Assembly: GCF_020905345.1 (NCBI RefSeq)
Contig: NZ_JAJJMO010000001.1
Location: 3,658,001-3,722,000 of the forward strand
Length of the DNA stretch: 64,000 nucleotides
Source: Flavobacterium pisciphilum
GTDB taxonomy: Bacteria > Bacteroidota > Bacteroidia > Flavobacteriales > Flavobacteriaceae
Direction of reading: 5' to 3'
Positions 49,956-59,176 of the stretch are shown piece by piece. Within the stretch, counting starts at the first letter, position 1. Each line of letters begins with the position of its first letter. The notes beneath the pieces are model-generated. The model was not told where the DNA came from and did no database searches. It was given only the letters and a program-made list of their open reading frames with translations. Both the position numbers and the translations under genes were made by a program.

Positions 49956-51176
49956 ATGAAAAAAGCAGGAATAACAGCAGTATTATATCTCAATTACTTT
50001 GTGTTTGCAATATTGCTGAATAGTGTTGGGATTGTAATTTTGAAATCACAAAAAAATTATGGTGTAAATGAATTACAGGCTAGTATTCTAGAAGCTTTTA
50101 AGGATTTACCCATTGCAATAGTGTCTTTTTTAATAGCCTCTTTTTTGCCAAGAATAGGATATAAAAAAGCAATGCTTATCGGTTTAGGGTTGGTAACTTT
50201 TGCCTGTATTGCTATGTTTTATGGCAATTCGTTTAATTATGCCAAATTGCTTTTTGCAACCGTTGGAGTTTCTTTTGCACTAATAAAAGTATCAGTTTAC
50301 TCGCTTATAGGTACAGTAACCGAAAATCAAAAAGAACACAATGCATTAATGAGTAGTGTAGAAGGGGTTTTTATGATAGGAATTGCATTGGCATATTTTT
50401 TATTCCCAGCGTTTAACACAGAGACAAATCCAGATTCATGGCTTAATGTGTATTGGTTTTTGGCTTTGTTGACCTTACTATCCTTTGGCTTTTTGTTTTT
50501 TATAAAAATAGAGAAACCAGTAGAAATTCCGGGAGCAAATCTAGCTGATGATTTTGTACAAATGATTAAGCTAATGGCAAAATCGCTTGTAATTGTTTTT
50601 GTTGTTAGTGCCTTTTTATTTGTAATGATCGAGCAAGGAATCATGTCATGGCTACCAACATTTAATGATAAAGTACTTCACTTATCTGAGAACAATAGCA
50701 TAATGATGGCGAGTATTCTCGCAATTTCTTTGGCAATTGGACGAATTCTGGCAGGAGAAATTACTAAGAAAATAAATTGGATTTGGGTACTGAGCTTCTG
50801 TATTATATGTGCAATGCTTATCGTGGTTTTTGTATTGCCAAAAGCGGTTGGACTAGAAGTTAAGACGATTCATTCCTTTAGAGATATTCCATTAATAGGA
50901 TTTGCATTTCCACTTGTAGGATTATTTATTGCACCCATTTATCCGTTGCTTAATTCAGTTATATTAAGTGCTTTGCCTAAAAAGTTGCATAGTTCAATGA
51001 CTGGACTAATTGTAGTGTTTTCTGCTTTGGGAGGAACAATAGGTTCAAGGATAATTGGTTGGTTATTCCAGAACCAAGGTCCACAAAATGCATTTTATTA
51101 CACCTTGATTCCAATGTCATTACTATTGGTCTCATTCTTTATATTAAAAAAAATAACGACTAAAAATGAAATTTAA
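49956..51176 (+). CDS. MFS transporter, probable trehalose permease
   Basis: A 406-residue major-facilitator protein with about 12 membrane helices in two halves, the KKITTKNEI tail and the TM2-TM3 loop pattern PRIGYKKAM. The ATG at 49956 is used; a TTG at 49923 lies in the terminator T-tract. The stop overlaps the trehalase start by 11 nt, so the two are translationally coupled. Import of intact trehalose is inferred from the cytoplasmic trehalase; the sugar is not proven. Confidence 0.9.
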   Translation: MKKAGITAVLYLNYFVFAILLNSVGIVILKSQKNYGVNELQASILEAFKDLPIAIVSFLIASFLPRIGYKKAMLIGLGLVTFACIAMFYGNSFNYAKLLFATVGVSFALIKVSVYSLIGTVTENQKEHNALMSSVEGVFMIGIALAYFLFPAFNTETNPDSWLNVYWFLALLTLLSFGFLFFIKIEKPVEIPGANLADDFVQMIKLMAKSLVIVFVVSAFLFVMIEQGIMSWLPTFNDKVLHLSENNSIMMASILAISLAIGRILAGEITKKINWIWVLSFCIICAMLIVVFVLPKAVGLEVKTIHSFRDIPLIGFAFPLVGLFIAPIYPLLNSVILSALPKKLHSSMTGLIVVFSALGGTIGSRIIGWLFQNQGPQNAFYYTLIPMSLLLVSFFILKKITTKNEI

Positions 51177-53031
51177 ATTAAACATAAATCAGACGCTTCA
51201 AAGTTTATTAGCCCAAGAAGATACAGATGGCGATAAAAAGATTACGATTGATGATAAAGGGCCTAAAAGTTTTTTATTAGAAGATGAAAATGGAAATTCA
51301 TTGAATGTCGAGGGAACCTATCATTTATCTAATTTATTACAGGAATTAGCATTGTCTAAAAAAAGCAATTCAGAATTTGCTGAAATAAACAGTTCCGAAA
51401 TAATCGAAAGCCCAGTAAGTCGAATTTCTAGAAAAATAAAGAATTTATATTGGAAAGGCTTAACGAGAACCATTGATGGCAAGGGAGTCGCTAAAATTGT
51501 AGAAGATGAAAAAATAGAAAATGCAATCTCTTATTTATATGTTCCAGCAACAGATGATGTCGCTTTTGAGTATTTTAAAGCGTTAGAGCAATCCATTCCA
51601 AAATTAAAGGTAGTTCAGTTAGCCGAAGATATTTCTTCGGAGTATGTACTCACGTTGAATAAAAAACCAGGGATTTTGGCTTTGGCATTGCAGCAAGAAA
51701 ATAAAGAGATAAAAGGCGTTCCTTTTGTCGTTCCGGGAGGTAGGTTTAACGAGATGTATGGTTGGGATAGCTACTTTATTGCTATAGGGCTTTTGTTAGA
51801 TAATGAACCAGAACTTGCTATTGGGATTGCAGAGAATTTTAAATATCAAATTGATCATTACGGAAAAATTCTTAATGCAAACAGAAGTTATTATTTAACC
51901 CGAACACAACCGCCATTATATACATCTCTGATTGTTGCAATTACAAAAGAAGCAAAACCAACGAAAGATTGGATTGCAAAACACCTTCATACTGCAATAA
52001 AAGAATATCAAACGGTTTGGATGGAAGAAGGAAAGCGACTTACATCAAATGGACTAAACCGATATAAAGCAGAAGGAATTGGGCTTCCGTTTGAGGTTGA
52101 GGTAGGACATTTTGATGATGTTCTTGAAAAATATGCACAGTTATACAATTTGCCATTAAGAGATTTTGAAAAAAAATATCTTGATAGAGAAATTACCGAT
52201 GCTAGTCTGGATGCTTATTTTGTGCATGATCGTAGTATGAGAGAAAGCGGACATGATACCACCAATAGGTTTGTTGATGTTTGTGCAGATTTAAATACGA
52301 TAGATCTAAACAGCCTACTTTATAAATACGAAACAGATATTGCTTTTTTGATTGAAACAGAGTTTGAGAATCGTTTTGTAAATGAGAAACAAACAACTTA
52401 TACTGCGGAGTATTGGAAAGAGAAAGCGGCTTTAAGAAAAGAGAAAATTAATGAATTGCTTTGGGATAGGAGTGCAGGAATTTATTATGATTATAATTTT
52501 GTGAAAAAAGAACCGCATCTATTTGATGCAGCCGCAACATTCTATCCACTTTGGGCAAAATTATGTAATACTGAACAAGCAGATATTTTAGTAAAAAGCG
52601 CGTTGCCAAAATTTAAATTAAAGGGAGGAATTGCTGGAAGTACAAAAGAAGCAATAGAAGATTTAGACGCAAATTCACCACAACGACAATGGGATTACCC
52701 TTTTGGATGGGCACCGCATCAAATGTTCCTTTGGGAAGGACTATTAAACTATAATTATATAGATGAAGCCCAAGAAATGATTTATCGCTGGTTATGGCTT
52801 ATTACTCGCAATGCAGTAGATTATAATGGAACTATTCCAGAGAAATTTAATTTAGAGACTAGTTCTCTTAAGATTTTTGCAGAGTATGGAAATGTTGGTA
52901 CCGCATTCGATTATATAACTGAAGAAGGGTTTGGTTGGATGAACGCATCCTATCAACTAGGACTTAGTATTTTAAAGACAGAGTTAAAAGCAGAGTTAGA
53001 AAAGTTAACGGATCCAGACCAGTTGTTTTAA
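51166..53031 (+). CDS. GH37 trehalase, cytoplasmic, with EF-hand-like loop
   Basis: A 621-residue trehalase without a signal peptide. Signature 1, PGGRFNEMYGWDSY, is at 190-203; RESGHDTTNRF at 359-369 contains the catalytic acid (Asp364); signature 2, QWDYPFGWAP, is at 508-517. Residues 19-30 read DTDGDKKITIDD, followed by KGPK, an EF-hand-like loop seen in the N-terminal calcium-binding region of fungal neutral trehalases. The enzyme splits trehalose to two glucose. It overlaps the MFS gene by 11 nt. The terminator at 53041-53074 ends the operon. Confidence 0.94.
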   Translation: MKFKLNINQTLQSLLAQEDTDGDKKITIDDKGPKSFLLEDENGNSLNVEGTYHLSNLLQELALSKKSNSEFAEINSSEIIESPVSRISRKIKNLYWKGLTRTIDGKGVAKIVEDEKIENAISYLYVPATDDVAFEYFKALEQSIPKLKVVQLAEDISSEYVLTLNKKPGILALALQQENKEIKGVPFVVPGGRFNEMYGWDSYFIAIGLLLDNEPELAIGIAENFKYQIDHYGKILNANRSYYLTRTQPPLYTSLIVAITKEAKPTKDWIAKHLHTAIKEYQTVWMEEGKRLTSNGLNRYKAEGIGLPFEVEVGHFDDVLEKYAQLYNLPLRDFEKKYLDREITDASLDAYFVHDRSMRESGHDTTNRFVDVCADLNTIDLNSLLYKYETDIAFLIETEFENRFVNEKQTTYTAEYWKEKAALRKEKINELLWDRSAGIYYDYNFVKKEPHLFDAAATFYPLWAKLCNTEQADILVKSALPKFKLKGGIAGSTKEAIEDLDANSPQRQWDYPFGWAPHQMFLWEGLLNYNYIDEAQEMIYRWLWLITRNAVDYNGTIPEKFNLETSSLKIFAEYGNVGTAFDYITEEGFGWMNASYQLGLSILKTELKAELEKLTDPDQLF

Positions 53032-53040
53032 CCACAATAA

Positions 53041-53074
53041 AAAAGCCTAAGAGTATAATTTCTTAGGCTTTTTT
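53041..53074. terminator. Bidirectional terminator between trehalase and AsmA-like genes
   Basis: AAAAGCCTAAGA (53041-53052) pairs perfectly with TCTTAGGCTTTT (53061-53072), flanked by A and T tracts; it serves the convergent genes on both sides. Confidence 0.92.
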
Positions 53075-53093
53075 ATTATTTAATGATATGGTT

Positions 53094-55724
53094 TTATGGA
53101 GTCGTTGCAGGCTCTTCTTTTTTCTTTTTCTTAAACAAACCGTTTAATAAATCAGCAGCTTTGTTTACCTGTTCGGTAGTTTTTTCTTTATTGGTAGCTG
53201 CTTTTGTAGTATCTTTTGATTTGGTGTTTTTATTAATCAAATCAGTTAAAGCAGTTGTACCTTGTTTAGTCAGTTTCTCTTTTTGTTGATTAACCAATTG
53301 TGTAGTTAAGTTAGTAACAGCACTTTTCATATCGGTAGAAACTTTTGGATTAGAAAAATTCCCCGTCAATAATGCATTAATCGGAATGCTTTGCAGTTTT
53401 GCTGCATCAGCAGGAGACATTTTAGCTAAAAAAGCATTTGCTTCAGATCCAAGGTATTTTGCTGGAACATCTAGTTTTATGTTGTAGTTCATCGTTTGGT
53501 CAAAACCATGTGTTCCACCAATTGTAGCTTTTATGTCTTGGTACTTTATGTCAAATGGTTTAACGTTTACTTTACCATTGTCAAATGTAAGACCTACTTT
53601 CAAGTCATTTAAGTTTAGCTTATTAATATCAAGAAATTTAATATTAGAAGTTAAAGCATTTAAAACAGTCGAGTTCTTAGCATTTACAGTCGTAGAAAGT
53701 AATTGACCTAATAAATCACCTGATATAGATTTTAAGTCAGGAGTTAATTCGGTAGCATTAAGATTTCCGTTAAGTTTTATCGTTGAATTTATTTTACCAT
53801 TGATAATTCCTGCTATTGGAGCAATCTTTTTCAACATGTCTAATTGCGTAAACGATTGTGCAATATCTACTTGGTTGAATCCTAAATTCATATCAAAAGT
53901 AGGTACTTTGGCTTTTGTAGAAACAGCTCCGTTTAAGGCAATTGTACCTCCAAAAATAGATGTTTTGAAGTTCTCTAAAGTTGCTTTTTCGTCTTTTACA
54001 ATTATCTTCCCAGAAACATCTTTTAGTTTTAAATTATCATATAAAACAGTATTTGCTTTTGCTGTTAATGTACAATTTAAGAAAGCAGGGATTTTCATTG
54101 CTTCAGCTGGTTTGCCTTTAGCTTTAGAATCTGCTTCAGCTTTAGCTGGTGCAGGCTCTCCAGTAGTCATAAAGTCATCAACAGCCAATTGGTTTGAACT
54201 CATGTTGAAATTTCCTCTTAGTTCTTGTTTTTTAAACATAAAACCATAGAAATTTTCAAGAACACCATTGATGCTTAAATCACTTTTCCCAGTTGTTGCA
54301 TCAAATTGTTTTAAGTTGATTGTAGTTGGACTAAACTGAACCAATGCAGTACTGATGTTCATTGATTTGTTATTCTCATCTGTGTATTTAAATCCAGACA
54401 AGCTCATTGTACCAGCATTTTTAATATTTTGATATTGACTTTTTTCTACTGAAGCCATATCGAAATTAGTAGTTACATCAGCTTTTAGAATACCAGACAA
54501 AGGTTTGTCCATTTTTATAGGATAAGCTTTAGAAAGGTTAGCTAAGTTAATAGTTCCTTTTAATGCAGCATCTACAATAGGATTTACAGTAATGTTCTTG
54601 ATGTTTGCTTTAGCATTAAAAACATCCTGATCAATTTTAAACGAAAGTTTGTCCAAGTTTACATAAGTATCATTTAAGACACCAGTTTCGTTTATGATTC
54701 TAGTATCGATGACAATGTTCTGAACTGATTTTGGTAAGTTTGGATATTTAAATGAAGCATTGTTAGATGCAATCTCAATATTGAATTTAGGAACAGTAGT
54801 GTCTGAATATATTCCTTTGGCAAATCCTGCAACAGTAAAATCTCCAGTAGTTTTTACACCATCTAATCCAGAAGAATAGGCTGATGGAATTAAACCTAAG
54901 AAATTTGTAAATGATGAGGTAGGTGTTTTAAATTTTAAATCATATTGTTGACCACCTTTAACTATTTGAATGAAACCATCAAATTCTAGTGGTAACTGAT
55001 TAATTAAAGCTTTGTTTTCTTTAAATGTATACTTGCTTTTTTCTAAATCGATGCCTAAAATAGCATCAAGAGTTAGCGATACATTTTTCATGTAATTTAT
55101 TTTATCCATGTCCAAAGATACTTTGGCAGTCGATTTTGTAGTTAAATCTAACTTGGAAGCTGTAAAATCACCTTTCCCTTCATGGTTCAAGCTATCGATA
55201 ACCATTTTTATTTTTGAACCTTGGTCAAAATATCTAAAAGTGAAATTTTCAATTTTATAACCTTGGATTTTTAGAGCAAGTGGCTTGCTGGCTGATTCGT
55301 CTTTTTTTGATTCGTCCTTTTTTAGTGCAATATCAAAATTTCCAACACCGTTTTTATCAAATATAATATTGACTAATCCATTTTTAGTGTCAATTCCTTG
55401 AATATTTAAAGCTTCATCTTTTCCTTTGAAAAGTTCTTTGATACTCATCTTTAAATTTAATTCGCCTAATGAAACCAAAGTATCCCCTTCAAAAGGAGCT
55501 TTGTTTATAATCACTAATTTCTCTATAGAAACGTTAGCATTCGGGAAGTTTTTAAATAAACTCAAATCGGCATCGACAAAACTAACTTTGGCGTCAACGC
55601 TTTCATTGATAGCTTCGGATATTTTGGCTTTGATCTGATCTTTAAAAAAAAACGGAAGGGCAAACAACGATGCAATCAGTAAAACGATTACTATTCCTGC
55701 GATTTTCAGAACTTTCTTTAGCAT
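53094..55724 (-). CDS. AsmA-like family protein
   Basis: An 876-residue envelope protein: an N-terminal membrane anchor (about 5-27), an AsmA-type N-terminal region (KISEAINESVDAKVSFVDADLSLFKNFPNANVSIEKLVI, about 35-75) and long beta-rich repeats, then a C-terminal AsmA_2-like part and a low-complexity Lys/Thr tail ending KKKKEEPATTP. AsmA and TamB-type proteins form periplasmic lipid-transfer bridges for outer-membrane homeostasis (recent view of the family). It is convergent with the trehalase operon and stands alone. Confidence 0.9.
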   Translation of the reverse strand: MLKKVLKIAGIVIVLLIASLFALPFFFKDQIKAKISEAINESVDAKVSFVDADLSLFKNFPNANVSIEKLVIINKAPFEGDTLVSLGELNLKMSIKELFKGKDEALNIQGIDTKNGLVNIIFDKNGVGNFDIALKKDESKKDESASKPLALKIQGYKIENFTFRYFDQGSKIKMVIDSLNHEGKGDFTASKLDLTTKSTAKVSLDMDKINYMKNVSLTLDAILGIDLEKSKYTFKENKALINQLPLEFDGFIQIVKGGQQYDLKFKTPTSSFTNFLGLIPSAYSSGLDGVKTTGDFTVAGFAKGIYSDTTVPKFNIEIASNNASFKYPNLPKSVQNIVIDTRIINETGVLNDTYVNLDKLSFKIDQDVFNAKANIKNITVNPIVDAALKGTINLANLSKAYPIKMDKPLSGILKADVTTNFDMASVEKSQYQNIKNAGTMSLSGFKYTDENNKSMNISTALVQFSPTTINLKQFDATTGKSDLSINGVLENFYGFMFKKQELRGNFNMSSNQLAVDDFMTTGEPAPAKAEADSKAKGKPAEAMKIPAFLNCTLTAKANTVLYDNLKLKDVSGKIIVKDEKATLENFKTSIFGGTIALNGAVSTKAKVPTFDMNLGFNQVDIAQSFTQLDMLKKIAPIAGIINGKINSTIKLNGNLNATELTPDLKSISGDLLGQLLSTTVNAKNSTVLNALTSNIKFLDINKLNLNDLKVGLTFDNGKVNVKPFDIKYQDIKATIGGTHGFDQTMNYNIKLDVPAKYLGSEANAFLAKMSPADAAKLQSIPINALLTGNFSNPKVSTDMKSAVTNLTTQLVNQQKEKLTKQGTTALTDLINKNTKSKDTTKAATNKEKTTEQVNKAADLLNGLFKKKKKEEPATTP

Positions 55725-55879
55725 ATGTATAGTTATTTGAATTCAATTATTACAAGCAATTTTTGTGCCTGATTATTGCAAAAATAAACTTTTATGCGTG
55801 ATTCTTTTTGTGTTTTCTTCATAAAAAGAAAATTATGCAAATTCGTTTGTAGGCTTTGTCTTCTTTTTAATTAGAAAAA

Positions 55880-55920
55880 ATAGCCTACTACATATCGAGG
55901 GGCAGATATGAGTAAGCTAT
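55880..55920 (-). terminator. Interrupted hairpin with minus-strand T-tract, possible RNA 3' end
   Basis: Left arm 55880-55896 and right arm 55905-55920 pair as 5+4+6 bp with one mismatch and one bulged A. On the minus strand T6 follows directly (55880-55875). No annotated minus-strand gene needs it, because sppA has its own terminator at 56086-56123. Confidence 0.5.
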
Positions 55921-56085
55921 CCAAAAAAATAAACAGGGTTATAATCGTTATGAATTCTACTAGCGAAAAATGTCTTAAATGCTGGTATAACTGACCTTGT
56001 AATATTCTGCTAAAGTAGCTATAACATCTGCTTACATGTGTTACCAGTAAATTAAACCTGAGTTAACTTTAAGCGATTTATATAA

Positions 56086-56123
56086 AACAAAAAATCCGTT
56101 TAAGTTTAACCTTAAACGGATTT
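56086..56123 (-). terminator. Intrinsic terminator after sppA
   Basis: AAATCCGTTTAAG (56092-56104) and CTTAAACGGATTT (56111-56123) form a perfect 13-bp stem; on the minus strand a T-rich tract follows. Confidence 0.9.
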
Positions 56124-56143
56124 GAAATTGTAATGAAGTTTAT

Positions 56144-57907
56144 TTATTGAATGTTAATTTGAAAAGGCAACATAGCTTGAACGCCTTTTTTAGCTTGTAA
56201 TCTTTTTACTTGCTCGATAATAAAATAATTTTCTTCACCTATTTCTTCTTTGATGAAATTCTCTTTTGATTTTGCAAAAGGTAAATTTTGTAACAAATCA
56301 TTAAATTTCTTATCGTATTCAGGGTAGTTTTGAGTGCTGTAATCTTTTATTTTGGCAAGAGTAGCAGCTTCAGCAATTGCATCATTTAAACCTCCAATTT
56401 TATCCACAAGACCAATTTTTACAGCTTCAGAACCAGCCCAAACTCTTCCTTGAGCAATAGCATCAACTTGGTCAAAAGTCATTTTTCTTCCTTCAGCAAC
56501 ATGAGTTACAAAAGTTCTGTAAATATGTTCAACACCTTCTAATGTTACAGCTTTGAAGTTTTCATCCAAAGGTACAAATGGACTATAATTAGCTGCATTT
56601 TCATGAGTTTTTACCTGCTCAGTATTAATACCTAATTTGTTAGCCAAAGGAGTGAAATTTGGCAATACTCCAAATACTCCAATAGAACCAGTTATTGTAT
56701 TGCTCTCAGCAAAGATTTTATTAGCATTACATGCAATATAGTATCCTCCAGATGCAGCATAATTACCCATAGAAACAACCACAGGTTTTACTTTTTTAGT
56801 CAATTCAACCTCTCTCCAGATTAAATCTGAAGTTAAAGCACTTCCACCCGGACTATCAATTCGTAGTACAATAGCTTTTACATCTTTGTTTTTACGAGCT
56901 TCTTGTAAAGAACGACGCATAGATCCTTCTCCGATAACAGTAACATCACCTTCACCACTTTGGATTTCTCCTTGAGCATAAATAATAGCTATTTGGTCAC
57001 CTGAAGTACTAGAACTTGAAGCAGTTGTAATGAAGTTTTGAGTATAATCAGAGATAGAAATTTTATTATAGTCATCATCACCAGTTACTTTCAAGGCTTT
57101 TTTAATGGCATCATGATATACATCTTCATAAGCTATAACATCTACAAGACGTTCCACTTTTGCCATTTCTGGTGTTCTAGCCAAAAGACCGTTTGCGATT
57201 TCATTTAATCGAGCAACAGGAATGTTACGGCTTTTAGAAATGTCGGCAACAACAGTATTCCATATTGAGTTTAATAAAGCACCAGTTTGCTCTCTGTTGG
57301 CATCACTCATTTTATTTTCAAGAAATGGTTCAACAGCACTTTTGTATTTTCCATGACGAATTACTTCCATGTGAATACCTGATTTATCTTGAAAATCTTT
57401 GAAGAACATAATTTCAGAAGACAATCCTTTAAAGTCTAAATCTCCAACAGGATTTAAATAAATTGTATTTGCAACAGAATTTAAATAATATTCTTTTTGA
57501 GAATACCCATTAGAATAAGCCATTACAAATTTTCCTGATTTTTTAAAGCTTTCAAGAGCATTTCGTAAATCTTTACTTTGTGCCATTCCTAAAGAGGATG
57601 CATCGTTAAGAATAGAAATTCCTTTAATATTATCATCAGTTTTTGCGACATCTATAGCATTAATGATATCTGTTAGACCAATACCTTTTTGCTCAGAAAA
57701 AATAGTAACCAAAGGGTCTTTGTATTTTCCGGCATAATCATTTTGTATTTTTCTTAAATCAAGTTCAATTACAGAGTCACTTTTTACTGTAACAGCATTA
57801 CTATCACCTCCAAAAAGAGCAGCTAATAACATTATTCCGAAAAAGGAGAGCATGAAAAAAACAAAAATACCGATTACGGTAGCTATTACATTTCCTAAAA
57901 ATTTCAT
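56144..57907 (-). CDS. sppA: Signal peptide peptidase SppA, 67 kDa type
   Basis: A 587-residue membrane-bound serine-lysine peptidase with an N-terminal membrane helix and tandem Clp-like domains. The catalytic Lys is in the RHGKYKSAVEPF segment of the N-terminal half, and the catalytic Ser in MGNYAASGGYYIA of the C-terminal half. It cleaves remnant signal peptides in the inner membrane. It is monocistronic, divergent from folK-dNK, with a terminator at 56086-56123. Confidence 0.94.
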   Translation of the reverse strand: MKFLGNVIATVIGIFVFFMLSFFGIMLLAALFGGDSNAVTVKSDSVIELDLRKIQNDYAGKYKDPLVTIFSEQKGIGLTDIINAIDVAKTDDNIKGISILNDASSLGMAQSKDLRNALESFKKSGKFVMAYSNGYSQKEYYLNSVANTIYLNPVGDLDFKGLSSEIMFFKDFQDKSGIHMEVIRHGKYKSAVEPFLENKMSDANREQTGALLNSIWNTVVADISKSRNIPVARLNEIANGLLARTPEMAKVERLVDVIAYEDVYHDAIKKALKVTGDDDYNKISISDYTQNFITTASSSSTSGDQIAIIYAQGEIQSGEGDVTVIGEGSMRRSLQEARKNKDVKAIVLRIDSPGGSALTSDLIWREVELTKKVKPVVVSMGNYAASGGYYIACNANKIFAESNTITGSIGVFGVLPNFTPLANKLGINTEQVKTHENAANYSPFVPLDENFKAVTLEGVEHIYRTFVTHVAEGRKMTFDQVDAIAQGRVWAGSEAVKIGLVDKIGGLNDAIAEAATLAKIKDYSTQNYPEYDKKFNDLLQNLPFAKSKENFIKEEIGEENYFIIEQVKRLQAKKGVQAMLPFQINIQ

Positions 57908-58001
57908 AATTACATTTTTTTAATAAGTAGCTAAAAAGCTAAAATGTTACAAGTCGAGACTTTATATTTTTTATTTTGTTATAAGTCGTTATACAAATAT
58001 A

Positions 58002-58033
58002 TTGTTATTTCTAAAATACTTTTAGTTAATTTG
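58002..58033 (+). promoter_or_regulatory. Near-consensus promoter of folK-dNK
   Basis: TTG (58002-58004), a 21-nt spacer, TTAATTTG (58026-58033), one mismatch from TAnnTTTG. The ATG at 58043 follows after 9 nt, giving an almost leaderless transcript. Confidence 0.4.
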
Positions 58034-58042
58034 CATCTAATT

Positions 58043-59176
58043 ATGAAATCACAATATCAGGTCGTTTTATCCCTAGGAAGTAACCAAGGAAACAGGTTGG
58101 AAAATATCAAAAACTGCATTAATTTGATACATCAGGAAATTGGTACTGTTGTTCAAGTTTCGAGGTTGTATGAGACGCCAGCTTGGGGTTTTGAAAGCGA
58201 TGCATTTTATAATTGTGCCTTGATTTTACACACCAATGCATCGGCACAAAAAATATTAAATCAGGTTCTAAAAGTAGAAAAACAATTAGGACGTATTCGT
58301 TCAGAACAACAAGGATATCAATCCCGACTTATAGATGTTGATTTAATTATTTATGAAGATGAGGTTATTGATACTGATAAACTTAAAGTGCCACATCCTT
58401 TGATGCAAAACCGAAATTTTGTCTTGATGCCAATTCAGGATTTAAATTTAAATTGGAAGCATCCAATCTTTCAGAAAACAATTTCAGAATTAATTGCAAT
58501 AACACCTGACGATAGTATATGTACAGTGGTTCAGGATCTAAAAAGTCCATTGCAGGAGATTCCGATGCAGCGATTTAATTATATCGCTTTTGAGGGAAAT
58601 ATAGGAGCAGGTAAAACAACTTTGGTGCATAAAATAGCCGATGATTTTAATGCTAAAACAGTATTAGAACGTTTTGCAGATAATCCTTTTTTGCCAAAAT
58701 TTTATAAAGACCAAAACCGATATGCTTTTCCACTTGAAATGTCATTTCTGGCAGATCGTTATCAACAATTATCAGATGATTTAGCTCAATTTGATTTGTT
58801 TAAAGATTTTATCGTAGCCGATTATCATATTTTTAAATCATTGATTTTTGCTAAAATAACACTTGCTGAAGATGAATATCGCCTGTATCGAAACTTGTTT
58901 GATATTATTTATAAAGAAATGCCAAAGCCTGATTTGTATGTTTACTTATATCAAAATACAGAACGCTTATTGCATAATATAAAAAAGCGAGGCAGAAGCT
59001 ACGAGCAAAACATTTCAGCTGATTATTTGGATAAAATCAATAATGGCTATTTAGAATATATTAAATCACAGACAGATTTAAATGTTTTAATTATTGATGT
59101 TTCTGACCGTGATTTTGTAAAAAAGCATGAGGATTACCTTTTTGTTTTGGAGGAAATCCAGAAAAAAATAGGATAG
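58043..59176 (+). CDS. folK: FolK-deoxynucleoside kinase fusion
   Basis: A 377-residue bifunctional protein. Residues 1-165 are HPPK/FolK (LSLGSNQGNR at the start, RLYETPAWGF, and the SRLIDVDLIIYED signature), which transfers pyrophosphate to 6-hydroxymethyl-dihydropterin in folate synthesis. Residues 175-377 are a deoxynucleoside kinase with P-loop GNIGAGKT at 185-192 and VLERFADNPFL. The fusion is known in Bacteroidota. The ATG at 58043 starts the FolK domain exactly; a longer frame from 57944 lies upstream of the promoter. It is convergent with the CHAP gene with no gap. Confidence 0.92.
   Translation: MKSQYQVVLSLGSNQGNRLENIKNCINLIHQEIGTVVQVSRLYETPAWGFESDAFYNCALILHTNASAQKILNQVLKVEKQLGRIRSEQQGYQSRLIDVDLIIYEDEVIDTDKLKVPHPLMQNRNFVLMPIQDLNLNWKHPIFQKTISELIAITPDDSICTVVQDLKSPLQEIPMQRFNYIAFEGNIGAGKTTLVHKIADDFNAKTVLERFADNPFLPKFYKDQNRYAFPLEMSFLADRYQQLSDDLAQFDLFKDFIVADYHIFKSLIFAKITLAEDEYRLYRNLFDIIYKEMPKPDLYVYLYQNTERLLHNIKKRGRSYEQNISADYLDKINNGYLEYIKSQTDLNVLIIDVSDRDFVKKHEDYLFVLEEIQKKIG

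Larger units (their letters stand above)
55725..56143. other. 419-bp intergenic region with structured hairpin and small ORF
   Basis: No large gene is present. It contains a 15-bp interrupted hairpin at 55880-55920 (ATAGC/GCTAT, TACT/AGTA, CATATC/GATATG, loop GAGGGGCA) followed on the minus strand by T6, and on the plus strand a 28-codon frame 55908-55994 starting after GAGGGG. A minus-strand TATTTTTG -7-like element lies at 55779-55786, upstream of the AsmA gene, without a TTG partner. The right end carries the sppA terminator. Confidence 0.55.

Noticed and set aside
53800..54249. 149-codon plus-strand frame inside the AsmA-like gene
   Set aside because: Antisense shadow of a long, clearly coding gene; no recognisable protein.
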